Shown here piece after piece: positions 39,924 through 49,943 of a stretch of DNA of 64,000 nt (its first letter is position 1; each line of letters begins with the position of its first letter). This DNA is from Flavobacterium poyangense. GTDB taxonomy: Bacteria; Bacteroidota; Bacteroidia; Flavobacteriales; Flavobacteriaceae. Below the pieces are notes generated by a model. The model worked only from the letters and a program-made list of their open reading frames with translations, was not told the origin of the DNA and ran no database searches. The stretch spans positions 124,001 to 188,000 of the forward strand of contig NZ_JAALLN010000006.1 in assembly GCF_011751075.1 (NCBI RefSeq), given 5' to 3'. Both the position numbers and the translations under genes were made by a program.

Positions 39924-40955
39924 TTAGTCCGTAGATTCTCTTTTTATAAGATGTGTTTCGATTACTTCGGTGGTGTAGTTTTCCTCTTCTTCTTCGTCAT
40001 CCTCATGCTCGGCTTCCAGTCTTTCTATAAGCATTTTAGCCGCTTTGTTCCCCATTTTTTCACCACTTTGACTCACGGTCGTAATGCTTGGTGTGGAGTA
40101 TTTGGATATAATTCCGTCCGTAAAAGCAATTACCGCAATATCTTCGGGAACTTTAAGACCCATTTTGTTGGCCGTTTTGATAATCGTTACGGCAAAAAGT
40201 TCATTTACAGCAAAGACAGCATCAAAAGCCCTGTCGTGTAAAAGTTGGCTGATGGTGATTTCGCAAGTATCGACATCTTCAATTTTAATGATTAAATCTT
40301 CATTAAAAGGCAGTCCGTTGTCTAATAATGCTTTTTCGTAACCGTCTGTTCTTAGCTTTCCGACACTCACATAATCTACTGTGGTAACCAAAGCGATCTT
40401 TTTTCTGCCATTGTCAATCAGGCTCTGAACGGCTTCGTAGGCAGCAGCTTTGTCATCAATAATTACTTTGTCACATAAAATATCGTTGGTAACACGGTCA
40501 AACATTACCACCGGCATACCCTGATTGATAACTTCGGTAATGTGGTGAAAATCGCCTTTGTACTGGGTTTCTTTTGAGAGCGACATGATAAAACCGTCGA
40601 TGCTTCCGTTGGCCAGCATTTCCATATTCAGGACTTCTTTGTCGAAAGAATCATCCGACAAACAGATGACAACACTATAGCCATTTTCGTTGGCTACCTG
40701 TTCGATTCCATTGATCACGGTAGAGAAAAAATAATGTACAATTTCCGGAATGATAATGCCGATACTTTTGGTTTTTCGATTTTTTAGACTAAGGGCAATG
40801 TTGTTGGGCTTGTAGTTGTAAAACTTGGCAAAAGCCTGCACTTTTGATCGTGTTTCTTCGCCAATTTCAAGGCTGTTTCGCAGTGATTTCGAAACAGTTG
40901 AAATAGAGACGTCGAGCTCTTTTGCGATTTGTTTTAGGGTTATTTTGCGTTTCAT
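39924..40955 (-). CDS. LacI family transcription regulator of the starch locus
   Basis: The 343-residue product opens with a LacI helix-turn-helix (TLKQIAKELDVSISTVSKSL, about 5-24) and hinge (YNYKPNNIALSLK). The sugar-binding domain follows (GIIIPEIVHYFFSTVINGIE; VVMFDRVTNDILCDKVIIDD). A very acidic segment, EAEHEDDEEEEENYTTE, lies near the C-terminus. It lies between two divergent halves of the starch locus, the maltose operon (-) and susCDE (+), and is the obvious regulator of both. Two candidate operators flank it. Confidence 0.92.
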   Translation of the reverse strand: MKRKITLKQIAKELDVSISTVSKSLRNSLEIGEETRSKVQAFAKFYNYKPNNIALSLKNRKTKSIGIIIPEIVHYFFSTVINGIEQVANENGYSVVICLSDDSFDKEVLNMEMLANGSIDGFIMSLSKETQYKGDFHHITEVINQGMPVVMFDRVTNDILCDKVIIDDKAAAYEAVQSLIDNGRKKIALVTTVDYVSVGKLRTDGYEKALLDNGLPFNEDLIIKIEDVDTCEITISQLLHDRAFDAVFAVNELFAVTIIKTANKMGLKVPEDIAVIAFTDGIISKYSTPSITTVSQSGEKMGNKAAKMLIERLEAEHEDDEEEEENYTTEVIETHLIKRESTD

Positions 40956-41066
40956 ATAGGGATTTGAGAAAAATCTAATTATTAATAAAGGTATCGAATA
41001 TTTCTATAATTGATAATTTTTGTTCAAAAAGATTACAAAAAATAGAAAGTTTTCAACACTACCACG

Positions 41067-41086
41067 TTTTCGTAGCGCTATGAAAA
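41067..41086. promoter_or_regulatory. Candidate LacI-family operator upstream of susC
   Basis: TTTTCGTAGCGCTATGAAAA is a 20-base palindrome with one mismatched pair and a central GCGC, the form expected for LacI-family operators. It lies between the divergent lacI (start 40955) and susC (start 41192) genes, 106 bases before the susC ATG. Confidence 0.6.
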
Positions 41087-41191
41087 TCGTAACTCGTTGA
41101 GCATGTTAATTAATTCATAATTTTGAGATTCGAAGTAAAATTAAAAACTTAACTAACAATCAAAAACTCAAAACTAATTTAAACAAAAAGT

Positions 41192-44167
41192 ATGAAAACA
41201 ATTTATAAAAAGTTGTTATTTTTATTCCTACTGCTGCCTTTTAGTGTGTTGGCTCAAAGCACATTAAATGGTGTTGTGAATGATTTGGCTACAGGACAGC
41301 CGATTCCGGGAGTAAACGTAAATGTACAAGGCGCTCCGGGTGGAACTGCAACAGATTTTGATGGTAAATTTCAGTTGTCTAATGTCAAAAACGGAGACAA
41401 AATTCTGGTTTCCTTTATTGGATATAAAACGTCAACTGTAGTTTTTAACGGACAAAAAACGTTAACAGTTTCTCTTGAAGAGGATACGAATCAACTTAAG
41501 GAAGTTGTAGTACAAGTAGGTTACGGAACTGTTAAGAAAAAGGATGCTACGGGTTCTGTATCACAAATTTCCGCAAAGGAATTTAACAAGGGAATCAACG
41601 TAACTCCGGAAAGCTTAATTAGCGGACGTATCTCGGGTGTAAATGTTACCGGAGGTGGAGCACCGGGAGCTAAAGCGGATATCAGAATTCGTGGAGGATC
41701 TTCATTAAGTGCTTCAAATGAGCCATTAATCGTATTAGACGGATTGCCTTTAAGTAATGCAGTTCCAAGTGGAGCTACAAGTATCCTGTCTACTATTGAT
41801 CCTAACGATATTGAATCTTTTACCGTTTTAAAAGATGCTTCTGCAGCTGCAATCTACGGATCCAGAGCAGCAAATGGGGTAATTGTTATTACTACTAAAA
41901 AAGGAACAAAAGGGGCTGTAAAAGTTAATTTTAGTTCTCAGATTGGTGTCAATACGGTTGCCAATACAGTTGATGTAATGAACGCAGATCAGTACCGTGA
42001 ATTGGTAATGACAAAAGGTACTCCGGAGCAACAGGCTCTATTGGGTAATGCCAATACAAACTGGCAGGATGAAATTTTCCATACTGCTTTAACAACAAAC
42101 AGCAATATATCGGTAAGTGGTGCTTTATTTAATAAATTACCGGTAAGATTATCTGTAGGAAATATTGATAATCCCGGAATTCTAAGAAACACTTCTTTTG
42201 AAAGAACTACGACATCGATATCGTTAAATCCGGTATTGTTTGACAATCATTTAAAAATTGATATTAGTGGAAATTTATCGTTTGGTAAAAATCAATTTCA
42301 GGATGAGGGGGGAGTAATTGGTAGTGCTATCGGATTTGATCCTACACAATCTGTTTACGAAGCCGGTTCTCGTTATGGAGGTTATTTCGAATGGTTAGAC
42401 CCTACAGGAAATGTGCCTTTATTACCGGCAAGAAATCCTGTTGCAAGATTGAATCAGGATAACAGACGAGCAACTTCAACAAGAAAATGGGGTAACATCA
42501 GATTAGATTATAAATTACATTTCTTTGAAGACTTAAGAGCTGTTGTAGAAGCAGGTATTGATAAGTTTGACAGTAGTGGGTATACTGAAGTAAGTACTCA
42601 AAGTATTTTAGGATTTCAGCCAAAACCTTTTACTGATCCGGGTTATATGAATTTTGGAAACTACAGTCACTATACAGAGTCACTTCAAAATAAAAACTTA
42701 AATGCTTATTTTAATTATGTTAAAGATTTAGGAAAAATTAAAATTGATGCAACAGCTGGTTATAACTATCAATTGTTTCAAAAAGAAAAGTATTCATCAG
42801 GAGAAGTTAGACAGCCAAATCCAAATGCAGATGTTACAACGGATCCGGATGTTAACTTACAATCTTTCTTTGGACGTTTGAATGTAGGGTATGACAGCAG
42901 ATATTTATTGACTTTAAATTACAGAAGAGATGGAACTTCCCGTTTTTCTGAAGATAACAGATGGGGTAATTTTGGAGGTGCTGCTTTTGCATGGAATTTG
43001 TCTGAAGAAGCTTTCTTAAAAGATAACGAAACTGTTTCAAGTTTAAAATTAAGAGTTGGTTATGGTACAACAGGTCAGCAGGATATTTCTGCTCAGTATG
43101 ATTACTTACAAAGGGTAACTTTGGGAACAATCAATTCGCAGTATATTTTTGGTAATACAATTTATGCAACTGCAAGACCGGAGGGATATAACCAAAATAT
43201 AAAATGGGAAGAATTAGCGGAGAGTAATATTGGTATTGATTACGGGTTCTTAAATGACAGAATAACCGGAACGATTAACTACTTCGATAAGAAATCAACA
43301 GACTTATTGGCTGAGATTGCAGTTCCTGACGGTGCTAATATAAGAAATCAGGGTTTCTTTAATATTGGTAGTGTAAGAACAAAAGGGGTTGAGTTTAGTG
43401 TTCAGTCTGACATTGTTAAGAATGATAATTTAACTTGGAACGCAGCTTTTAATTTTACTTATATCGATCAGAAAATTTCTGACTTGGGAATTACAGTTCC
43501 TGGTTTTCAGGGGTATCTTATCGGGGATAATATTGCCGGTGGAAACGGAAATAAAATTTTAATTAATACGGTAGGAAATGCTCCAAATTCATTTTTTGTA
43601 TACCAACAATTGTACGATAGTAATAAAAGACCAATAGCCGGAGCTTATGCTGACAGAAACGGAGATGGAAAAATTGATACCGCAGACCGCTACAGAGCCG
43701 GTAAGGCAGCTCCGGATTATACTTTTGGCCTGTTCTCTACTTTAAACTACAAAAAGTTTGATTTTACAATGAACTGGAGAGCAAGTTTAGGAAATCATAT
43801 TTTTGATAACGTAAGTTCTAATTTAGGGTATTCTGATGCCGGATTAAGAAGACAGAGTGATTTGTCTAACGTAAGTTCAGATTACTATAATACCGGTTTT
43901 ACTTTTGAAGATAACGGAACAGCACGTTATTTGTCTGATTATTTTGTAAAAGACGCTTCTTTTATCAAATTAGATAACGTTACACTTGGATATACTTTTG
44001 ATAAAACAATCATTAAAAATGCTTCTTTAAGATTTACAGCAGGCGTTCAGAATGTTTTAATTCTTACCAAATACAATGGTTTAGATCCTGAGAAATTCAA
44101 CGGTATTGATAATAATGTTTACCCAAGAGCAAGAACTTTCTTATTTGGAGTAAATGCTAATTTCTAA
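41192..44167 (+). CDS. susC: SusC-type TonB-dependent starch transporter
   Basis: The 991-residue outer-membrane protein has a signal peptide (FLFLLLPFSVLAQS) and a carboxypeptidase-regulatory-like domain (about 23-100, LNGVVNDLATGQPIPGVNVN). VQVGYGTVKKKDATGSV and a plug with FTVLKDASAAAIYGSRAANG follow, then a barrel ending FLFGVNANF. It should import maltooligosaccharides with the SusD protein encoded 36 bases downstream. The starch role is inferred from the enzymes and LacI regulator around it. It shares overall layout with the PUL 1 SusC but is clearly a separate subfamily by sequence. Confidence 0.95.
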   Translation: MKTIYKKLLFLFLLLPFSVLAQSTLNGVVNDLATGQPIPGVNVNVQGAPGGTATDFDGKFQLSNVKNGDKILVSFIGYKTSTVVFNGQKTLTVSLEEDTNQLKEVVVQVGYGTVKKKDATGSVSQISAKEFNKGINVTPESLISGRISGVNVTGGGAPGAKADIRIRGGSSLSASNEPLIVLDGLPLSNAVPSGATSILSTIDPNDIESFTVLKDASAAAIYGSRAANGVIVITTKKGTKGAVKVNFSSQIGVNTVANTVDVMNADQYRELVMTKGTPEQQALLGNANTNWQDEIFHTALTTNSNISVSGALFNKLPVRLSVGNIDNPGILRNTSFERTTTSISLNPVLFDNHLKIDISGNLSFGKNQFQDEGGVIGSAIGFDPTQSVYEAGSRYGGYFEWLDPTGNVPLLPARNPVARLNQDNRRATSTRKWGNIRLDYKLHFFEDLRAVVEAGIDKFDSSGYTEVSTQSILGFQPKPFTDPGYMNFGNYSHYTESLQNKNLNAYFNYVKDLGKIKIDATAGYNYQLFQKEKYSSGEVRQPNPNADVTTDPDVNLQSFFGRLNVGYDSRYLLTLNYRRDGTSRFSEDNRWGNFGGAAFAWNLSEEAFLKDNETVSSLKLRVGYGTTGQQDISAQYDYLQRVTLGTINSQYIFGNTIYATARPEGYNQNIKWEELAESNIGIDYGFLNDRITGTINYFDKKSTDLLAEIAVPDGANIRNQGFFNIGSVRTKGVEFSVQSDIVKNDNLTWNAAFNFTYIDQKISDLGITVPGFQGYLIGDNIAGGNGNKILINTVGNAPNSFFVYQQLYDSNKRPIAGAYADRNGDGKIDTADRYRAGKAAPDYTFGLFSTLNYKKFDFTMNWRASLGNHIFDNVSSNLGYSDAGLRRQSDLSNVSSDYYNTGFTFEDNGTARYLSDYFVKDASFIKLDNVTLGYTFDKTIIKNASLRFTAGVQNVLILTKYNGLDPEKFNGIDNNVYPRARTFLFGVNANF

Positions 44168-44203
44168 TCGTAGACTGAAAATCAAAATTTAAAAACAAAC
44201 AAA

Positions 44204-45832
44204 ATGAAAATATCATTTAAATATATATCTTATTTTTTCCTATTCGTTTTAGGAATAAGTATGACGTTTACTTCGTGTACGGACGATTTAAACGTGACGC
44301 CAAAGGATGATGATGAATTTTTATCTGAGACCTTTTTTCAGAATCCGGCATCTTACAAACAAGTATTAGCAAAATTATACGCAGGTTTGTATGTTGGAGG
44401 TAATGATGGTGATGGCGATGCTAATGTTCCGTCTAAAAGTCCGGATATTGCCGGGCTTGGAGGTGATTTTAGCAGTTACTTAAGATTACTTTTTGTAACA
44501 CAGGAGTTCCCAACAGATGAGGCAATTATTGCCTGGGCTGATGGTACTTTACCAACATTGAATTCTCAAACCTGGTCTCCGGCCAATGAGTTTTTAGAAG
44601 GAACATTCTCAAGAGCATTTTATCATATTAGTGTTGCCAATGAATTTTTGAGACAAACTACAGATGATAAATTAACGGCAAGAGGAGTAGACGCCGCATT
44701 GAAAGCTGATATTGCTAAATTTAGAGCAGAAGCCCGTTTCTTAAGAGCTTTTTCTTATTATAACTTAATGGATTTGTTTGGTAATGTGCCAATTACTACA
44801 GAAAACGATCAAGTTGGATTCTTTTATCCGGTACAAAAATCAAGAGCAGAAGTTTTTGCTTTTGTGGAGTCTGAATTAAAAGATTTAGACAATAGTTTAG
44901 TGGCTTCTAAACAAAATGAGTATGGAAGAGTTGATAAAGCTGCTGCCAAGTTTTTACTGGCGCAAATTTATCTGAATGCTAAAGTATATACAGGTACAGC
45001 CAGAAATAATGAAGCAGCAACATTATGCAGTGAAATCATTAATAGCTCAGGATATACTTTTGCAAATGTTCCTTATCGTTATTTATTTTCTGCAGATAAT
45101 AACAGAAACGGGGCTCAAACTGAATTTATTTTTCCAATTGTTAGCGATGGTAATGCTATTAGAGCAACTGGTGGAGGAATGAGTTTTATTATGCATGCTT
45201 CTATTGGAGGCAGTATGATTCCGGCTTCCAGAGGAATGGACGGTGGATGGCAGGGAATCAGAACCCGTAGGGAGTTTGTTAATCTTTTTGCTGACGAAAC
45301 TGCAACTGCCGATAACAGAGGTACATTTTACACAGATGGACAATCAAAAGACATTAATAATGTTGGGACTTTTACAGATGGTTATGCTGTAACAAAATAT
45401 ATTAATAAAAATGCTGATGGTTCTGCGGCACAAAGAAATGATATTCCGGATATAGATTTTCCAATGTTCCGATTGACGGATGCTTATTTAATGTATGCTG
45501 AAGCGACTCTTAGAGGAGCTACTACCGGAAATATTACTACTGCTTTAGGTTATATTAACCAAATTAGAACCAGAGCAAATGCACCAACAATTTCTGCTCA
45601 GGAGTTAACGCTGGATTTTATTTTGGATGAAAGAGGGAGAGAGTTGTTTTGGGAATGTCACAGAAGAACTGATTTGATTCGTTTTGGAAAATTTAGTGGT
45701 GGATCAAAAATCTGGCAATGGAAAGGTGGAACTCTAAATGGTCAATCTACAGAATCATACAGAGACTTAATGCCGATTCCTGCAAGAAACATTCAGGCAA
45801 ATCCAACATTAAAACAAAATCCGGGATACTAA
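44204..45832 (+). CDS. susD: SusD-type starch-binding lipoprotein
   Basis: The 542-residue surface lipoprotein has a signal ending in GISMTFTSCTDD (Cys25). It has SusD/RagB helices including ARFLRAFSYYNLMDLFGNVP, AAAKFLLAQIYLNA and the C-terminal LDERGRELFWECHRRTDLIR, and it closes with NPTLKQNPGY. It caps the SusC barrel and binds the glucan helix. It is followed 19 bases later by the SusE-like gene. Confidence 0.95.
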   Translation: MKISFKYISYFFLFVLGISMTFTSCTDDLNVTPKDDDEFLSETFFQNPASYKQVLAKLYAGLYVGGNDGDGDANVPSKSPDIAGLGGDFSSYLRLLFVTQEFPTDEAIIAWADGTLPTLNSQTWSPANEFLEGTFSRAFYHISVANEFLRQTTDDKLTARGVDAALKADIAKFRAEARFLRAFSYYNLMDLFGNVPITTENDQVGFFYPVQKSRAEVFAFVESELKDLDNSLVASKQNEYGRVDKAAAKFLLAQIYLNAKVYTGTARNNEAATLCSEIINSSGYTFANVPYRYLFSADNNRNGAQTEFIFPIVSDGNAIRATGGGMSFIMHASIGGSMIPASRGMDGGWQGIRTRREFVNLFADETATADNRGTFYTDGQSKDINNVGTFTDGYAVTKYINKNADGSAAQRNDIPDIDFPMFRLTDAYLMYAEATLRGATTGNITTALGYINQIRTRANAPTISAQELTLDFILDERGRELFWECHRRTDLIRFGKFSGGSKIWQWKGGTLNGQSTESYRDLMPIPARNIQANPTLKQNPGY

Positions 45833-45851
45833 CATCTTATAAAATATTAAA

Positions 45852-46949
45852 ATGAAAAAGATATATATAATTTTAATCACATTTATTGGTGTATTAGCGG
45901 TATCATGTAATGCTGATGCTGTTGACGAAAGAGAAGTTCTTAGTACTATTACTGCTCCGGAAATTACTGCACCGGAAACGGGACAAGATTTTGTCTTAGA
46001 TGTTGAAAAAGCAGCTACAGTAGCTACTAAATTTAAATGGTCAGCAGCGCAATATTCTACTGCGGTATCGGTAAAATACACTTTATTGATAGATAAAAAA
46101 GGAGGTAATTTTGCAGCAGCAAAAGTGCTCGGAACTACTACTAATAGCATTACAGAACTTTCTGTACTTGTTAAGGATTTAAATCAAGCTGCAATAGATT
46201 TGGGCGGAAAACCTGAAGTTACCGCGATGTATGATGTGAAAATTACGTCAAATGTATCCGGTGGATTTGCGCAGGTAGCTAAAGGTTTAATCACAATTAG
46301 TATAACGCCTTACACAGGAAAAGTAGACTATCCTTTTACAGATTGGTATTTAGTGGGAGATGCAACAGTTTCCGGCTGGGATAACAATAAAGGAAATCAA
46401 ATTTTGTTTAGAAATCCTAAAAAGGCTGAAGAATATAAGTTTACAGGATTTTTTAAAGCCGGTTATTTCAAAGCAATAAAAGACTTAGGGAACTGGGCTC
46501 CTATGTACGGTGGAGCTAATGGAGATTTGGTATATAGAGGAACAACTGGTGACCCGGATCCTGCAAGTATTGCAATTGCAGCAGACGGATACTATACTTT
46601 TACTATGAATGTAAAAACTCTAAAATATACACTAGTTCCTTATGATGCTACTGCAGCGAAAAGTTATGCAACAGTTGGTGTCATTGGAGATAGCACCGCT
46701 AAAGGATGGGATGCATCAACTCCAATGATTAAATCCTCTTTTAATGAACATATCTGGACTTTAGGTGTAACCTCTTTGAATGATGGTGGAATGAAGTTTA
46801 GAGCTAATAATAACTGGGATGTTTCCTGGGGCGGAAATACTGCTTTCTCAGGAGGAGGTACAGGGGACAATATACCTGTAGCAAAATCTAAATATGTTAT
46901 TTATTTTAATGATTTAGACGGAAGTTATTTGATGATTCCAAATCAATAA
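45852..46949 (+). CDS. SusE/SusF-like outer-membrane starch-binding lipoprotein
   Basis: The 365-residue lipoprotein (signal ending in GVLAVSCNAD, Cys18) has an N-terminal SusE-type Ig domain (about 35-140, TKFKWSAAQYSTAVSVKYTL). Two similar C-terminal carbohydrate-binding domains follow: one at about 155-255 (WYLVGDATVSGWDNNKGNQI) and one at about 270-365 (VGVIGDSTAKGWDASTPMIK). The paired Trp-Asp pattern GWD in both is typical of the starch-binding modules of SusE and SusF. It follows susD closely and is ended by a hairpin terminator at 46964-46994. Confidence 0.9.
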   Translation: MKKIYIILITFIGVLAVSCNADAVDEREVLSTITAPEITAPETGQDFVLDVEKAATVATKFKWSAAQYSTAVSVKYTLLIDKKGGNFAAAKVLGTTTNSITELSVLVKDLNQAAIDLGGKPEVTAMYDVKITSNVSGGFAQVAKGLITISITPYTGKVDYPFTDWYLVGDATVSGWDNNKGNQILFRNPKKAEEYKFTGFFKAGYFKAIKDLGNWAPMYGGANGDLVYRGTTGDPDPASIAIAADGYYTFTMNVKTLKYTLVPYDATAAKSYATVGVIGDSTAKGWDASTPMIKSSFNEHIWTLGVTSLNDGGMKFRANNNWDVSWGGNTAFSGGGTGDNIPVAKSKYVIYFNDLDGSYLMIPNQ

Positions 46950-46963
46950 TTGAAATTCTTAAT

Positions 46964-46994
46964 AAAAAGGGCTATCTCAGGATGGCCCTTTTTA
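46964..46994 (+). terminator. Hairpin terminator after susE-like gene
   Basis: AAAAAGGGC (46964-46972) pairs with GCCCTTTTT (46985-46993) around an 11- to 12-base loop, with a T run. It lies between the SusE-like gene and the amylase gene 27 bases further on, so the amylase may be expressed by read-through or from its own promoter. Confidence 0.8.
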
Positions 46995-47020
46995 ATACTA
47001 ACTAACCAACCAACCACATT

Positions 47021-49888
47021 ATGAAGAAAACAATACTTTTATTTTTCCTTTTGTTATCTGGGTTCATTTTTGCCCAACAGCAAACGGTAACGTATACAAT
47101 AAATCCATCAACTTTTGAGGATACTACTTCAATAACGATTACGATCGACGGAACCAGTATCAACGAAGGAACATGGTCGGTAACAGGAAATGCACTCTAT
47201 CTTTGGTCGTGGTCTTATAATGTAAATGATGCCGCTCAAATGGACTCCCCCTCAAACGGGTCGTGGACTGCCTCTGATGAAGCGAGCCGATTTACTTATA
47301 ATGCAGTTGCCGATACGTATACAAAAACATTTGTGCCTTCCGTTTATTTTGGCAGAAACGGAATCGGAAAGATGGGTTTTTTAATTAAAGCCAAGGATGG
47401 ATCGGGAGGAAAACAATCGCAGGACATATTGGTTGAAGTGGGGTCTTTTCAGTTAACATTAACGACTCCGGTTGAAAATAGTACTTCGATTATTTCATCC
47501 GGTTCTAATTTTTCTATTGCAGCAACAAACACAAACGGTACAGCGAGTTATACTTTAAAAGCGAATGGAGCCACGGTTAATACTAATGCTGCCACGGCAA
47601 GTTATTCGTTTACGGCGACGAACATTACAAGTAATCAAAGTTATGAATTATCGGCGACGCAATCCGGTGTTACTATCACTAAGAAGTTTTCGGTAGTCGT
47701 AAATCCAAATACCGTTTCTGCTGCTATGCCTGCAGGTTTAGTAGATGGGATTAATTATAATACAGCCGATGCCACAAAAGCAACTTTGGTTTTAGATGCT
47801 CCGCTGAAAGATTTCGTTTACGTTGCCGGAAGTTTTAATAACTGGCAGCCAACATCGGCCTATGCGATGAAAAAAGATCCCGCATCAGGTAAATTCTGGT
47901 TAGAAATAACCGGATTGGTTTCGGGTGTAAACAATACCTATCAATATTGGGTGGTTGATACGACACCGCTGGCCAATTCACCGGCTATGGTAAAAACAGC
48001 AGATCCTTATTCTACTTTGGTTTTGTCTCCTTATGATGATTCTTCTATTCCTGCGACTTCTTATCCCAATATGCCGGTGTATCCGGTGGGGCAGCAGTTT
48101 GAAGTGACGGTACTTAAGACAGGACAAACGCCATATGCATGGCAGGTAACCAATTTTACAAAACCTGAAAAAGATAAATTGGTGGTTTATGAAGTTTTGG
48201 TTCGCGATTTTGATGCGGCCAGAAATTACCAAAGTTTAATAGATAAAATAGAGTACTTTAAAAATCTAAAAATAAACGCAATCGAATTGATGCCAGTAAT
48301 GGAGTTTGAAGGCAATGAAAGCTGGGGGTACAACACCTCGTTTCATATGGCTTTGGATAAATTTTATGGTACTTCAGATAAATTAAAAGAGCTTATAGAC
48401 CTGTGTCACCAAAACGGAATTGCGGTTATACTAGATGTAGCTTTAAATCACGCATTCGGCAGGAATCCAATGGTAAGAATGTGGATGAACGATCCTGATG
48501 GTGATGGTTTTGGAGCTCCAACAACAGAGAATCCTTATTTTAATACTGTAGCGAAACACAGTTATAGTGTAGGGGAAGATTTTAATCACCAATCCCTTAA
48601 AACTCAATATTATGTGGATCGTGTGATCAAACAATGGATCGAAGAATATAAAATTGACGGTTTCCGTTGGGATTTAACCAAAGGATTTACACAGCTTTGT
48701 ACTGCTTCAGATGAATCCTGTACCAATGCGTATCAACAGGATAGAGTAGATGTGTTGAAAAAATATGCAGATTATTCCTGGAGTCTTGATCCGACACATT
48801 ACACTATTTTTGAACACTTAGGAACAGATGCCGAAGAGCAACAATGGGCCAATTACAGAATTGCTGAGACACCAAGCAAAGGAATTATGATGTGGGGTAA
48901 AATGACAGATCCCTACAACGAATTGTCTATGGGATATACCAGCAGTATTTCCAGAATGACAAGTGCCAGTCACGGTTTTCAGTCCAACCGTCTGATGGGG
49001 TATGCGGAAAGTCATGATGAAGAACGTTTGATGTATAAAAACATTCAATACGGAAATTCAAACGGTACTTATAATGTAAAAACATTAAATACCGCTTTGT
49101 CAAGAATGTCGGCTATCGGAGCTGTTTCCTTGTTGGTTCCCGGCCCAAAAATGATTTGGCATTTTGGTGAATTAGGCTGGGATGAATCTATTTTTACATG
49201 CAAGAACGGTACGGTAAATGATAATTCGGGAACTATTCCGGGAGACTGTAAATTAGATACCAAACCACAACCGCAATGGGTAGAAAACTGGTTAGGAGAT
49301 ACAAACAGAAATAAAATTTACAACGATTGGGCAAAGATGATTACGTTAAAAACAACGGAGCCTGTTTTTTCAGGAACGCCTACCATTGCAAGTGGAAGTT
49401 CGTTAAATGTGAATATAAAAATCACCAATGCAAGTTTGGCTTCCACTCAATTAAAAGACGTTTTAATTATAGCCAACTTTGATGTTACGACAAAAAATGT
49501 TGCGACAGGTTTTCAATATACCGGAACATGGTACAACTTAATGGATAATACAACTATTACCGTTACTGATGCTGCTGCGCCGATAAGTTTAGCCGCCGGT
49601 GAATACCGAATTTATGGGAATAAACAAGCGAACTTAGCGATCGAAAATTTTGAAAAAGCAAACACAGTAAATCTTTATCCGAATCCGGTTTCGGATTATT
49701 TTACTTTAAATGTAACGACAACTAAAGTTCAGATTTACTCGATTTCAGGCCAGTTGGTAAAAAGTTTTGCCCCCAATGGAAAATCAGATTTTCAGTTTGC
49801 GGTAAGCGATTTAAAAACGGGATTGTATCTGGTGAAAGCAAGTGATGAGAACAACAAAGTACAAGTGATGAAATTCATTAAAAAATAA
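47021..49888 (+). CDS. Secreted multi-domain GH13 alpha-amylase with T9SS C-terminal domain
   Basis: The 955-residue protein has a signal peptide (LLFFLLLSGFIFAQ), two beta domains (to about 245), and a CBM48-like module (about 258-325, FVYVAGSFNNWQPTSAYAMK). The amylase barrel (about 385-800) has VILDVALNHAFG (Asp472), IDGFRWDLTKG (nucleophile Asp551), TIFEHLG (Glu598) and AESHDEERL (Asp666). Residues about 880-955 form a type A sorting domain (LYPNPVSDYFTLN ... GLYLVKASD ... KFIKK) for export by the type IX system and surface attachment or release. It closes the starch locus. Confidence 0.94.
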   Translation: MKKTILLFFLLLSGFIFAQQQTVTYTINPSTFEDTTSITITIDGTSINEGTWSVTGNALYLWSWSYNVNDAAQMDSPSNGSWTASDEASRFTYNAVADTYTKTFVPSVYFGRNGIGKMGFLIKAKDGSGGKQSQDILVEVGSFQLTLTTPVENSTSIISSGSNFSIAATNTNGTASYTLKANGATVNTNAATASYSFTATNITSNQSYELSATQSGVTITKKFSVVVNPNTVSAAMPAGLVDGINYNTADATKATLVLDAPLKDFVYVAGSFNNWQPTSAYAMKKDPASGKFWLEITGLVSGVNNTYQYWVVDTTPLANSPAMVKTADPYSTLVLSPYDDSSIPATSYPNMPVYPVGQQFEVTVLKTGQTPYAWQVTNFTKPEKDKLVVYEVLVRDFDAARNYQSLIDKIEYFKNLKINAIELMPVMEFEGNESWGYNTSFHMALDKFYGTSDKLKELIDLCHQNGIAVILDVALNHAFGRNPMVRMWMNDPDGDGFGAPTTENPYFNTVAKHSYSVGEDFNHQSLKTQYYVDRVIKQWIEEYKIDGFRWDLTKGFTQLCTASDESCTNAYQQDRVDVLKKYADYSWSLDPTHYTIFEHLGTDAEEQQWANYRIAETPSKGIMMWGKMTDPYNELSMGYTSSISRMTSASHGFQSNRLMGYAESHDEERLMYKNIQYGNSNGTYNVKTLNTALSRMSAIGAVSLLVPGPKMIWHFGELGWDESIFTCKNGTVNDNSGTIPGDCKLDTKPQPQWVENWLGDTNRNKIYNDWAKMITLKTTEPVFSGTPTIASGSSLNVNIKITNASLASTQLKDVLIIANFDVTTKNVATGFQYTGTWYNLMDNTTITVTDAAAPISLAAGEYRIYGNKQANLAIENFEKANTVNLYPNPVSDYFTLNVTTTKVQIYSISGQLVKSFAPNGKSDFQFAVSDLKTGLYLVKASDENNKVQVMKFIKK

Positions 49889-49911
49889 TGGTTTGTTAGT
49901 TTTAGTAAGAG

Positions 49912-49943
49912 AAGGTTGTCTGGAAACAGGCAGCCTTTTTTTT
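49912..49943 (+). terminator. Terminator after the T9SS amylase gene
   Basis: AAGGTTGTCTG (49912-49922) pairs with CAGGCAGCCTT (49927-49937) with two wobble pairs and a 4-base GAAA loop, followed by a T run. This is a good rho-independent form 24 bases after the stop. Confidence 0.85.
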
